A DNA stretch of 8,759 nucleotides from Geobacter sp. UBA698 (lineage in GTDB: Bacteria > Desulfobacterota > Desulfuromonadia > Geobacterales > Pseudopelobacteraceae), in NCBI GenBank assembly GCA_002298925.1, contig DBMM01000009.1, forward strand, positions 1-8,759, given 5' to 3'. Positions 1-5,891 of this stretch are shown in pieces (positions within the stretch are counted from its first letter, which is position 1; the number at the start of each line of letters is the position of its first letter). The notes beneath the pieces are model-generated. The model was not told the origin of the DNA, ran no database searches, and saw only the letters and a program-made list of their open reading frames with translations. The position numbers and the translations under genes were made by a program.

Positions 1-199
1 GTACGCCGCGGGTGTAGGGATACGCGCCGGGGAAGCCCAACTGCTGGTCGTAACCGGGATAGTCGAAGCCGGGGGTGAAGCAGCGCTCCAGTTCGATGTT
101 GGAGGTGGTCAGGAATTGTTCCTTGCGCTCAGGGGCACGGGCGATGTTCTTGGCTACGACCGTGGCGGTCCATTTCTGTTTTTTTTCTGAAATGCTCAT
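1..199 (-). CDS. Methylmalonyl-CoA mutase large subunit, N-terminal 66 codons (cut by window edge)
   Basis: The visible part begins MSISEKKQKWTA and contains the segment TPGFDYPGYDQQLGFPGAYP followed by YTRGV, at about residues 43-66. This is the conserved N-terminal signature of the adenosylcobalamin-dependent acyl-CoA mutases, where the substrate enters the TIM barrel. In the family the enzyme interconverts succinyl-CoA and methylmalonyl-CoA in the cytoplasm. The start is supported by AGGAGA at 205-210, five bases from the ATG. The adjacent biotin-dependent carboxylase fits a propionyl-CoA/methylmalonyl-CoA/succinyl-CoA route. Two hairpins separate it from the carboxylase, so its expression may be partly uncoupled; I see no convincing promoter of its own. 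Isobutyryl-CoA or ethylmalonyl-CoA mutase cannot be excluded, because the specificity residues and B12 domain lie outside the window. Confidence 0.85.
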   Translation of the reverse strand, partial: MSISEKKQKWTATVVAKNIARAPERKEQFLTTSNIELERCFTPGFDYPGYDQQLGFPGAYPYTRGV

Positions 200-204
200 A
201 TCAG

Positions 205-210
205 TCTCCT
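205..210 (-). promoter_or_regulatory. Ribosome binding site of the mutase gene
   Basis: AGGAGA on the minus strand lies five bases before the ATG at 197-199. It is the strongest signal fixing that start. The bases just before it (AGCCCTCC, 212-219) are complementary to one arm of the upstream hairpin at 276-305. Confidence 0.75.
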
Positions 211-230
211 TGGAGGGCTAGTATTGATGT

Positions 231-263
231 CAAACAACAAACCCCGCCAGTCGCTGCGGGGTT
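231..263 (-). terminator. Hairpin with T-rich tail between the carboxylase and mutase genes
   Basis: On the minus strand AACCCCGC (263-256) pairs with GCGGGGTT (247-240): an 8-bp perfect stem with an 8-base loop. It is followed by TGTTGTTTG, a T-rich but interrupted tail. This looks like a moderately efficient intrinsic terminator for the carboxylase operon. The broken T-run suggests some read-through into the mutase gene, whose start is about 40 bases further on. Confidence 0.65.
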
Positions 264-275
264 CCATTATGCGGT

Positions 276-305
276 GAGGGCTCCAAACTGATGTCTGGAG
301 CCCTC
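276..305 (-). terminator. Perfect 10-bp-stem hairpin after the biotin carboxylase stop
   Basis: GAGGGCTCCA (276-285) and TGGAGCCCTC (296-305) are perfect inverted complements around a 10-base loop. The hairpin begins 18 bases past the biotin carboxylase stop codon. No T-run follows on either strand, so it may be an mRNA 3'-end stabiliser, a pause element or the first half of a tandem terminator rather than a stand-alone terminator. Confidence 0.5.
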
Positions 306-323
306 TGGTCTGCTGCAGCTGAA

Positions 324-3191
324 CTATAGAATCGCTTTGAGATACTCGGAGGTTCTGGCGCGCTTTTGGCGCTCGATTTCCTTGGTATCCACTTCCACGA
401 ATTTCTCGTCAGGGGAGACCTTGAAGAGCGGCTGCCCTTTGGAGACGATCGTTCCGTCGCCGGAGGTGATCAGGATCTTGTCGATGGTGCCGGAGAAGGG
501 CGCATAGACCTTATTGAACATCTTCATGACTTCGATGATGTACAGCGGCTGTCCCTTCTCGAAATGCATGCCATCAGTGACGAAATGCGGCATGCCGGGG
601 GCTTCCTGGCCGTAGTACATGCCGCCGCAGGCGGCCACTATTTCATCGGCTTTGGTGGCTGGCGGCGGCACCAGGATTTTCTTCATGCGGGCCTGCAGGT
701 CAGGGTCATTCAGGAAGTCGGGAATGGTGACCTCCAGGTCGTCCTCGACGCGCAGGTCGTAGAAATTGGTGTTCTGGGCGATCAGAAACAGGATGCCGAT
801 CAGCTCGTTGCCGGCCTCGTAGCCGTAGTGGGCGGAGCGGATCTGTTCCCAGGTCTGCTCGTCAAAGCCGCCCTGGGGCTTGTCCTTCTGAAGAAAGGTC
901 TGGAGTTTCTCATAGTCGTCACGATCGATTTTCAAGGTCTCGCGCAGCTTGTCGTAGAAGCTGAGGGCCTTCTGGAGCAGTTCGTGGTCGTGTTCCCAGA
1001 TTACCTCGGCGGCCGGCGCGCCGGCGCGGTAGCCCATATTCAGGTACTGGTAGGTTTCCGCCAGGATCGTCAGCGGGTTTCTCAGCCAGACCAGCCGCCC
1101 CTTGACGATGCGGAAACAGTGCTTGTTGATGCTCAGCCAACCGGACAACAGGTGCGGATCTTCAAGCAGTTTTTCAATGGGGCGGGTCAACAGGGTGCCT
1201 TTGCGGTCCAGTATCTGGGCAATCGCCTTGGCGATCTCCGCTTCCTCGCCGGCCTGCTTGATATAATGTTTTTTCATTTCAAGGAAGGCCACCACCGGGT
1301 CCAGCCTGTTTGCTTCATCCTTGAGCATGCCCACCAGAGTCAGGTAGGGCACTACGAAGCGGGTGGTCGGCTTGGCCATGACGTTGGTGCCGATGAACCA
1401 GTTTACCAGGCCATAGTGGAATTCAAGGTTGGTGGCCAGGTCGGTCCCGCGCAGGGTGGTGTTGCGCAGCACCTTGGAGAGATGCAGGTAGCTGTCCAGG
1501 CGATTCTCGCCCTTGGTCAGCAGCAGGGCGATGTTGGAGTCATAGGCGCCGGCCACTTTATAGCGCATGAACAGACCTGTGTCCGGATTGACCAGGCTGA
1601 TGCCCTGGTCGTCGCGGATCTCGCCTTCAATCGGCATGGACCAGTAGCGGATCATGCCGCCGGCATGGGGCGAAAGGGAGGCGTCGGTGGCGTTGAGACG
1701 CGCTTCGGCACTGGCGCCGAAACGGGTGATGCGTTCCGGGCGGGGCAGGCGCTCCTTGTGGCGCGCCAGGAGCGCCATGGCCTCCACCAGTGATTCGACG
1801 ATGAAGAAGTCTTTCTTGTCCTTGGGGTTGGTGAATTTGAGGCTGTAGCAGAGCTCGGTCACCCGGTGCTCCACCTGGATCCTGGTGTTGACCTCCATGA
1901 AGAAGTGGCGGTCGCGGTCCACGATGCACTCGAAGGTCGAAGCCGAGTCCAGGCCGACGGCCTTGCCGAAACGTTCGGATTCCTCTTCCATGCGCTTGAG
2001 GACATTCAGGTCGGATTCCAGGGCCTTGGCTTCCTCGCTCCTGCCGGCTGCCTTGGCCTTTTTGATCGCCTCGGCCAGCCCTTCCTGGGTTACCGAAACC
2101 TCCAGCAGTTTCTGCTCATGCATCTGCAGCGAGCAGTCGCGGCCGCCCAGGGCGATGCACCACTCTCCATTCCCCAGCAGCTGGATCTCGTTGTGGCGGG
2201 TCTGCTCGATGTTCAGCTCGATCAGGATGTTCTTGTTGTCCCCCACGCCGTTGGCCTTGACTTCGTTGAGGATTTCGCGCACCAGGCCTGGCGTTTCCGC
2301 GGCCGCCGCGGCAATCTTGGCGTCGTCGGCCTCCTTGGCGACCAGCAGCGAGGCCCCCAGGATGCGCTGGCCCTTGCCGCCGCCGCCGCCTATGGCTTTG
2401 AGACGGATGCGGCTGCGGGGATATTTTTTGAACATGGCGACCACTTCGTTGGTGACCTGGGCGCAGAGTTCTTCGATGGTGAACAGGTCGATCCCCTTGG
2501 CGTAGGAAGCAAACAGGATCTGATCGGCCAGGGCTTCCAGCGAAAGCGTGCTGTCCTTGAGAACCTTGTCGCTGCACTCCAGCCCCTCGGCCTTGACCAG
2601 CGCCAGCAGGCTTTCACGGGTGGGGTGTTTTTTTACCAGCGTACGGGCGGTGGCGTTGTCGATGCCGGGGGTGACGCTGACATTGACGTTGAGGGCGGTG
2701 CGCTTGGCTTCGTCCTTTTTGCCGGCGCCGGCCTGGGTGGCGGAGCAGGGGCCGATGAACTTCAGGCCGGCCTGCTCGATGGCGGCGACGAACTCATCGT
2801 CTTCGGCCATGAAGCCGTATCCGGCGAAGATCGAGTCATAGCCGTTGTCCTTGGCCGTCTGGATGATCTGGTTGATGCGCTCGACGCGCTCGTCCTTGCT
2901 GGCGCCGGTGTAGTCGGGCACGCGGTGGACGCGGGTGGAATCGGTCAGCTGGCGCAGTTCGGGAGCCAGGGCGTTCGGGTAAACGATGGAGTCCTTTTCG
3001 GATAGCAGGATGCCGAAATGGGTGATGCCCATCTCTTCGTAGACGTCCATGGCCTCCTTGCGGATCGGGCCGCGGCAGACGATCAGCGGTTTCAGGTCTT
3101 CGCAGGAGAAGGAGCGCACCCACTCGGAGGTCGATTTGCCCAGGCGGCGGTCCCTGTGGATCAGGGGGTTGTGCATGTAGAGGTCGTTCAT
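324..3191 (-). CDS. Biotin carboxylase fused to biotin carrier domain; acyl-CoA (probably propionyl-CoA) carboxylase alpha subunit
   Basis: The 955-residue cytoplasmic protein carries ATP-dependent biotin carboxylation plus the swinging biotin. Order: carboxylase N-domain (about 34-165, with divergent CRGPIR and AGYGFMAE); an insertion of roughly 60-80 residues (about 180-260) absent from ordinary biotin carboxylases; ATP-grasp with the glycine loop GGGGGKGQR (268-276); RDCS at 351-354; and NTRIQVEHRVTE at 435-446. By eye, E. coli AccC residues K238, E276, E288, N290, R292 and R338 match K361, E421, E433, N435, R437 and R498, while H236 appears to be E359. Residues about 600-840 are unassigned and sit where other alpha subunits have the carboxyltransferase-binding domain. 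The C-terminal biotinyl domain (about 850-926) has EVMKM with the expected biotinyl lysine at K890. GGAG lies about 11 bases before the ATG. The carboxyltransferase gene ends 32 bases upstream, so the two form an operon. Substrate is inferred from the neighbouring mutase; pyruvate carboxylase is unlikely because no HMGL-like domain is visible. Confidence 0.85.
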   Translation of the reverse strand: MNDLYMHNPLIHRDRRLGKSTSEWVRSFSCEDLKPLIVCRGPIRKEAMDVYEEMGITHFGILLSEKDSIVYPNALAPELRQLTDSTRVHRVPDYTGASKDERVERINQIIQTAKDNGYDSIFAGYGFMAEDDEFVAAIEQAGLKFIGPCSATQAGAGKKDEAKRTALNVNVSVTPGIDNATARTLVKKHPTRESLLALVKAEGLECSDKVLKDSTLSLEALADQILFASYAKGIDLFTIEELCAQVTNEVVAMFKKYPRSRIRLKAIGGGGGKGQRILGASLLVAKEADDAKIAAAAAETPGLVREILNEVKANGVGDNKNILIELNIEQTRHNEIQLLGNGEWCIALGGRDCSLQMHEQKLLEVSVTQEGLAEAIKKAKAAGRSEEAKALESDLNVLKRMEEESERFGKAVGLDSASTFECIVDRDRHFFMEVNTRIQVEHRVTELCYSLKFTNPKDKKDFFIVESLVEAMALLARHKERLPRPERITRFGASAEARLNATDASLSPHAGGMIRYWSMPIEGEIRDDQGISLVNPDTGLFMRYKVAGAYDSNIALLLTKGENRLDSYLHLSKVLRNTTLRGTDLATNLEFHYGLVNWFIGTNVMAKPTTRFVVPYLTLVGMLKDEANRLDPVVAFLEMKKHYIKQAGEEAEIAKAIAQILDRKGTLLTRPIEKLLEDPHLLSGWLSINKHCFRIVKGRLVWLRNPLTILAETYQYLNMGYRAGAPAAEVIWEHDHELLQKALSFYDKLRETLKIDRDDYEKLQTFLQKDKPQGGFDEQTWEQIRSAHYGYEAGNELIGILFLIAQNTNFYDLRVEDDLEVTIPDFLNDPDLQARMKKILVPPPATKADEIVAACGGMYYGQEAPGMPHFVTDGMHFEKGQPLYIIEVMKMFNKVYAPFSGTIDKILITSGDGTIVSKGQPLFKVSPDEKFVEVDTKEIERQKRARTSEYLKAIL

Positions 3192-3223
3192 AGTGTATAT
3201 ATCTCCAATTCGTCGAATATAGA

Positions 3224-4948
3224 TTAATGGAATTCGCGCTGTGGTCCCATCATCGGGCCCGGCTTGTAGTGACGCATGAAGAAGGCCATGTTTTCACCCA
3301 GCACCTTGCGCAGGTCGGTCGGCATGACGATTGAGGAGATGGAACCGAGGCTGAGACCTTCCTTGGGATTCATGAGCTCTTTCTCGTAACGGGTGTTGAG
3401 GGCGGCTTCCTGGGTTTTAACCCAATCGGCGGTTTCCCGTTCGGTATCCTGTTTGGCTTCGTTGCCGTCCATGCCGGCCGCGATGCGCTGCTGGGTGCCT
3501 TCCTTGATCCGGACGGGGACCGCGGAGCGGATCTTGCGGAGTTCATCCTTGTAGACGAATTCCTTGCCGGCCGGACCCATGACGGCCAGACGGGTGGTCG
3601 GCAGGGCCAGTACCAGGTCGGCGCCGGTCGGGTAGTTGTTGTAGGAGGCATAGGCGCCGCCGTAGGCGTTGCGGATAATCAGGAGGATGCGCGGAGTCCT
3701 GATATCGACGATGGAGTCGAGCATGGAGCGTCCGGCCTGGACTATGCCGCGTGACTCCTGCTCACGTCCGGGGAGGAAGCCGGTGGTGTCTTCCATGAAG
3801 ATCATCGGGATATTGTAGATGTTGCAGAAACGGTTGAAGCGGGCGATTTTCAGTGCGGCATCCACATCGATCTGGCCTGAATCCACCGCCGAATTGTTGG
3901 CGACAAATCCGACCACCTGGCCGCCCAGACGGCCGAAAGCCGTAACCACGTTCCGGGCCCGGTCCGGCTGGAGCTCGAAGTAATCGCCATGGTCGCAGAT
4001 CTGCTGAATGATGATCGAGATGTCAAAAGGAGTGTTGAAGCCGGTCGGTGAATTGAAGGCCTTCTTCAGCAGGGTGTTGATCTCCCAGGTCTTGCGGTCA
4101 AGGGGGTCGCTGGTGGCCTGGTAGGGGGCCAGGTCGCTGTTGTTGCCGGGAATGTAGCTCAGCAGGCGGACTGCGGTGCGCAGGGCACCGACTTCATCGG
4201 CTACGGTCAGATCGGCCACGCCGGATTTGCCGTGTACCTTGGGTCCGCCCAGCTCTTCCGGGGTCACGTCTTCGCCCAGAACCGATTTGACCACGCCCGG
4301 ACCGGTCAGGCCGAAGAAAGTGTCATTGGGCTGGATCACGAAGCTCCCCTGGCGGGGGAGGTAGCTGCCGCCGCCGGCATTGAAGCCGAACATGCACATG
4401 ATGGAGGGGACAATGCCGCTGATCTTGCGCAGGGCGGTAAATGCCTCGGCATAGCCGTCCAGGCCGCCGACGCCGGCCGGAACGAAGGCGCCGGCACTGT
4501 CGTTCATGCCGATCACCGGGATCCCTTTTTCTCCGGCAAGGTTGAACAGGTTGGCAAGTTTGCTGCCGTTGGTGGCATCCATCGAACCGGCGCGCACGGT
4601 AAAGTCATGGCCATACACCGCCACGTCCCGGCCGCCGATATTCAGGATGGCCGTGACCAGAGACGCTCCGTCCAGGTTCTTGCCCCAGTTCTGGAAGAGG
4701 ACATTCGGCTCCTTGTCGGAGAGAACCCGCAGACGTTCCCAGACGGTCATCCGTTTTTTGAAATGCTGCTTTTCGATCTGATCGATCTTGACCGACTTGA
4801 TCGGCCGCTGGATCAGTTCGTAGCCTTCCTTCATGGCCTCTTCGTAGCCGCCGGCCGCCCGGGAGATCTCACCCGGAATGTTGAATTCGACCTTCTCAGC
4901 TGTAACAAATGGGTTATTGAGTGAGGGTTTAATCGCTTTCTTGGACAT
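3224..4948 (-). CDS. Acyl-CoA carboxylase carboxyltransferase (beta) subunit, probably propionyl-CoA carboxylase type
   Basis: The 574-residue protein has the tandem crotonase-fold architecture of carboxyl transferases, which move CO2 from carboxybiotin to an acyl-CoA. The N-half has NDSAGAFVPAGVGGLDGY (149-166), FGFNAGGGSYLP (187-198) and TGPGVVKSVLGEDVTPEELG (215-234). The C-half has TGFLPGREQESRGI (389-402), RNAYGGAYASY (426-436) and AVMGPAGKEF (455-464). These mark the acyl-CoA and biotin pockets. It is divergent: family members usually have DSGGAR where this has DSAGAF. I chose the ATG at 4946-4948 because GGAAGG (4958-4963) is well spaced from it; the in-frame ATG at 4955-4957 directly abuts that sequence and would add only MAG. 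The biotin carboxylase partner follows after 32 bases. A short leader ORF overlaps the start. The sodium-pumping decarboxylase alpha subunit is a related alternative, less likely beside a biotin carboxylase. Confidence 0.85.
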   Translation of the reverse strand: MSKKAIKPSLNNPFVTAEKVEFNIPGEISRAAGGYEEAMKEGYELIQRPIKSVKIDQIEKQHFKKRMTVWERLRVLSDKEPNVLFQNWGKNLDGASLVTAILNIGGRDVAVYGHDFTVRAGSMDATNGSKLANLFNLAGEKGIPVIGMNDSAGAFVPAGVGGLDGYAEAFTALRKISGIVPSIMCMFGFNAGGGSYLPRQGSFVIQPNDTFFGLTGPGVVKSVLGEDVTPEELGGPKVHGKSGVADLTVADEVGALRTAVRLLSYIPGNNSDLAPYQATSDPLDRKTWEINTLLKKAFNSPTGFNTPFDISIIIQQICDHGDYFELQPDRARNVVTAFGRLGGQVVGFVANNSAVDSGQIDVDAALKIARFNRFCNIYNIPMIFMEDTTGFLPGREQESRGIVQAGRSMLDSIVDIRTPRILLIIRNAYGGAYASYNNYPTGADLVLALPTTRLAVMGPAGKEFVYKDELRKIRSAVPVRIKEGTQQRIAAGMDGNEAKQDTERETADWVKTQEAALNTRYEKELMNPKEGLSLGSISSIVMPTDLRKVLGENMAFFMRHYKPGPMMGPQREFH

Positions 4949-5009
4949 GCCTGCCATCCTTCCGGTAATTGGATTTTTTCAACAGCGTCAGCTTACACCT
5001 GATGTTCAT
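4929..5009 (-). CDS. Possible 26-residue leader peptide overlapping the carboxyltransferase start
   Basis: An ATG at 5007-5009 opens a 26-codon frame ending at TAA (4929-4931). It has the best ribosome binding site in the window, GGAGGA at 5016-5021, six bases from the ATG. The peptide starts MNIRCKLTLLKK, is basic, and resembles nothing I recognise. It ends 20 bases inside the carboxyltransferase gene in a different frame, a geometry typical of translational coupling or an attenuating upstream ORF. There is no run of a single amino acid to suggest classical attenuation. It could be a chance ORF. Confidence 0.4.
   Translation of the reverse strand: MNIRCKLTLLKKSNYRKDGRHVQESD
4958..4963 (-). 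promoter_or_regulatory. Ribosome binding site deciding the carboxyltransferase start
   Basis: GGAAGG on the minus strand is nine bases from the ATG at 4948 and zero bases from the ATG at 4957, so it favours the downstream start. It lies inside the putative leader ORF, so ribosomes translating that ORF would pass over it. Confidence 0.6.
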
Positions 5010-5015
5010 CAACTG

Positions 5016-5032
5016 TCCTCCGTTTTATAATA
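5016..5032 (-). promoter_or_regulatory. Leader-ORF ribosome binding site with a possible upstream -10 element
   Basis: TATTAT at 5027-5032 resembles a sigma-70 -10 box, and GGAGGA at 5016-5021 is a near-ideal Shine-Dalgarno sequence. No good -35 is present at the right distance (GATTTC is the candidate). If this -10 were used, the transcript would start within the Shine-Dalgarno itself. The ribosome binding site therefore makes better sense on a longer transcript, for example read-through from the regulator gene, since no terminator is visible between them. Confidence 0.3.
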
Positions 5033-5107
5033 AACGCCACTTATGCTCTGAAATCGAGCGTGCCATGGTATGTTTACTCGCGGCTGTACGGGGAGGCGAA
5101 ACGTGGT

Positions 5108-5671
5108 TTAGCGTGTGACCACCGCCAGCACCTTGACTTCGTCGCCTTCCTTGGAGAGCAGGCGGTGCTTGAGGGCGGAATCGAAGTAGACGCAGTCTCC
5201 CTCGTAAAGGGTGATGCGTCTTTCGTCCAGCAGCAGTTCGGCGGTACCCTTCATGACAAAAAGAAATTCTTCTCCGTCGTGGCTGTAGGTGTTCTCTTCA
5301 GAAACTTTTTCAGTCACGGTTAAGAGGAAGGGTTCCATCTTCTTGTTCAGCTTATGGAAGGAAAGTGACTCGTAGGAATAACCCTGGCTGGTCCCGGCCC
5401 GGGAAATGACCCGCGGGATGGCCTTGCGCTCGCTGGCGCGGACTACCTCGAAGCGGCATTCTTCTTCATCCTCGGCGAAGAACATGCCGATCTTGACGTC
5501 GAAAAACTTGGCGATCTTGGAGAGCGTGGCAATCGGTGGAGAGACGTTGTTGTTCTCGATCTGGGAGATGAGTGCAGGTGAAAAGCCGGTCTCCTTGGCT
5601 ACCGCCTGGAGCGTCAGTTTCTTGGCGAGACGCAGTTTCTTTATTTTTGCGCCGATGTTGAAATCCGTCAT
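5108..5671 (-). CDS. XRE-family transcriptional regulator with C-terminal cupin sensor domain
   Basis: The 187-residue protein has an N-terminal helix-turn-helix (about 8-64) typical of XRE/Cro-C1 proteins, including LQAVAKETGFSPALISQIEN (21-40). A C-terminal cupin_2 barrel (about 115-186) has H131, E134/E135, the GTAELLL strand and H169. Single-protein XRE-cupin regulators sense a small molecule in the barrel and control neighbouring metabolic genes. The start at 5671 is chosen because the helix-turn-helix begins a few residues later and AGGTG lies five bases upstream; a longer frame to 5740 would run through the likely promoter. The carboxyltransferase gene begins 159 bases downstream on the same strand, so the carboxylase operon and the regulator itself are the natural targets. 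The ligand is unknown; an acyl-CoA or short-chain acid is only a guess. Confidence 0.88.
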   Translation of the reverse strand: MTDFNIGAKIKKLRLAKKLTLQAVAKETGFSPALISQIENNNVSPPIATLSKIAKFFDVKIGMFFAEDEEECRFEVVRASERKAIPRVISRAGTSQGYSYESLSFHKLNKKMEPFLLTVTEKVSEENTYSHDGEEFLFVMKGTAELLLDERRITLYEGDCVYFDSALKHRLLSKEGDEVKVLAVVTR

Positions 5672-5711
5672 GCTTTCACCTGTCTGAAATATAACCAGTT
5701 TTGATTGCGGC

Positions 5712-5740
5712 TTTGTATACAATTTACCGAATAAAGTCAA
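5712..5740 (-). promoter_or_regulatory. Candidate promoter and operator of the XRE-cupin gene
   Basis: On the minus strand TTGACT (5735-5740) is a good -35. The -10 candidates are TATACA (5714-5719, 15-base spacer) or TACAAA (5712-5717, 17-base spacer). The perfect 10-bp palindrome TTGTATACAA (5713-5722) covers both -10 candidates, an arrangement expected for autorepression. It lies between the terminator of the preceding gene and the regulator start. I did not find a second copy before the carboxyltransferase gene. Confidence 0.5.
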
Positions 5741-5758
5741 TGAAATTTTAATACCAAT

Positions 5759-5784
5759 AAAAAAAGGCCTGTAGAAGGCCTAAA
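5759..5784 (-). terminator. Intrinsic terminator after the iron-sulfur protein gene
   Basis: On the minus strand AGGCCT (5781-5776), loop TCTAC, AGGCCT (5770-5765) is followed by an uninterrupted T-run to 5759 and then ATTGG. The stem is short but G/C-centred, and the T-run is strong. It lies about 110 bases past the stop at 5892 and isolates the regulator's promoter from upstream transcription. The intervening stretch (5785-5891) is AT-rich and holds no gene that I can see. Confidence 0.8.
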
Positions 5785-5891
5785 ATTAGTTTATTACGGC
5801 TAAAAACATTATTTTTTCAAAGAATGATCCGGCCCGTGTTCGGGAAGTTTTTTTTCCACAAGCAGGGGCTACCGTTGCGCTATAAGCGGAA

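Noticed and set aside
211..240. Sigma-70 promoter for the mutase
   Set aside because: TTGACA is present on the minus strand, but 17 bases further on lies the Shine-Dalgarno sequence rather than a -10 box.
366..1793. Long open frame on the plus strand (475 codons) opposite the biotin carboxylase
   Set aside because: It lies wholly antisense to a clearly homologous gene, and its translation has no recognisable domain. Such antisense frames are common where codons are G/C-rich at the third position.
1866..3005. Second long plus-strand frame opposite the biotin carboxylase
   Set aside because: Same reason: antisense to conserved coding sequence, with biased composition and no recognisable motif.
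5048..5065. Sigma-54-like promoter upstream of the carboxyltransferase
   Set aside because: TGGCACG (minus strand, 5059-5065) is a perfect -24 element, but the required GC of the -12 element is absent at the correct spacing (ATTTC instead).
5672..5740. Longer N-terminus for the XRE-cupin protein
   Set aside because: It would translate through the promoter/operator region and lacks a ribosome binding site, whereas the start at 5671 has one and begins close to the helix-turn-helix.
5830..5858. Plus-strand terminator (CCCG-TGTT-CGGG then T-run)
   Set aside because: The stem is only four base pairs, three bases separate it from the T-run, and no plus-strand gene exists for it to terminate.
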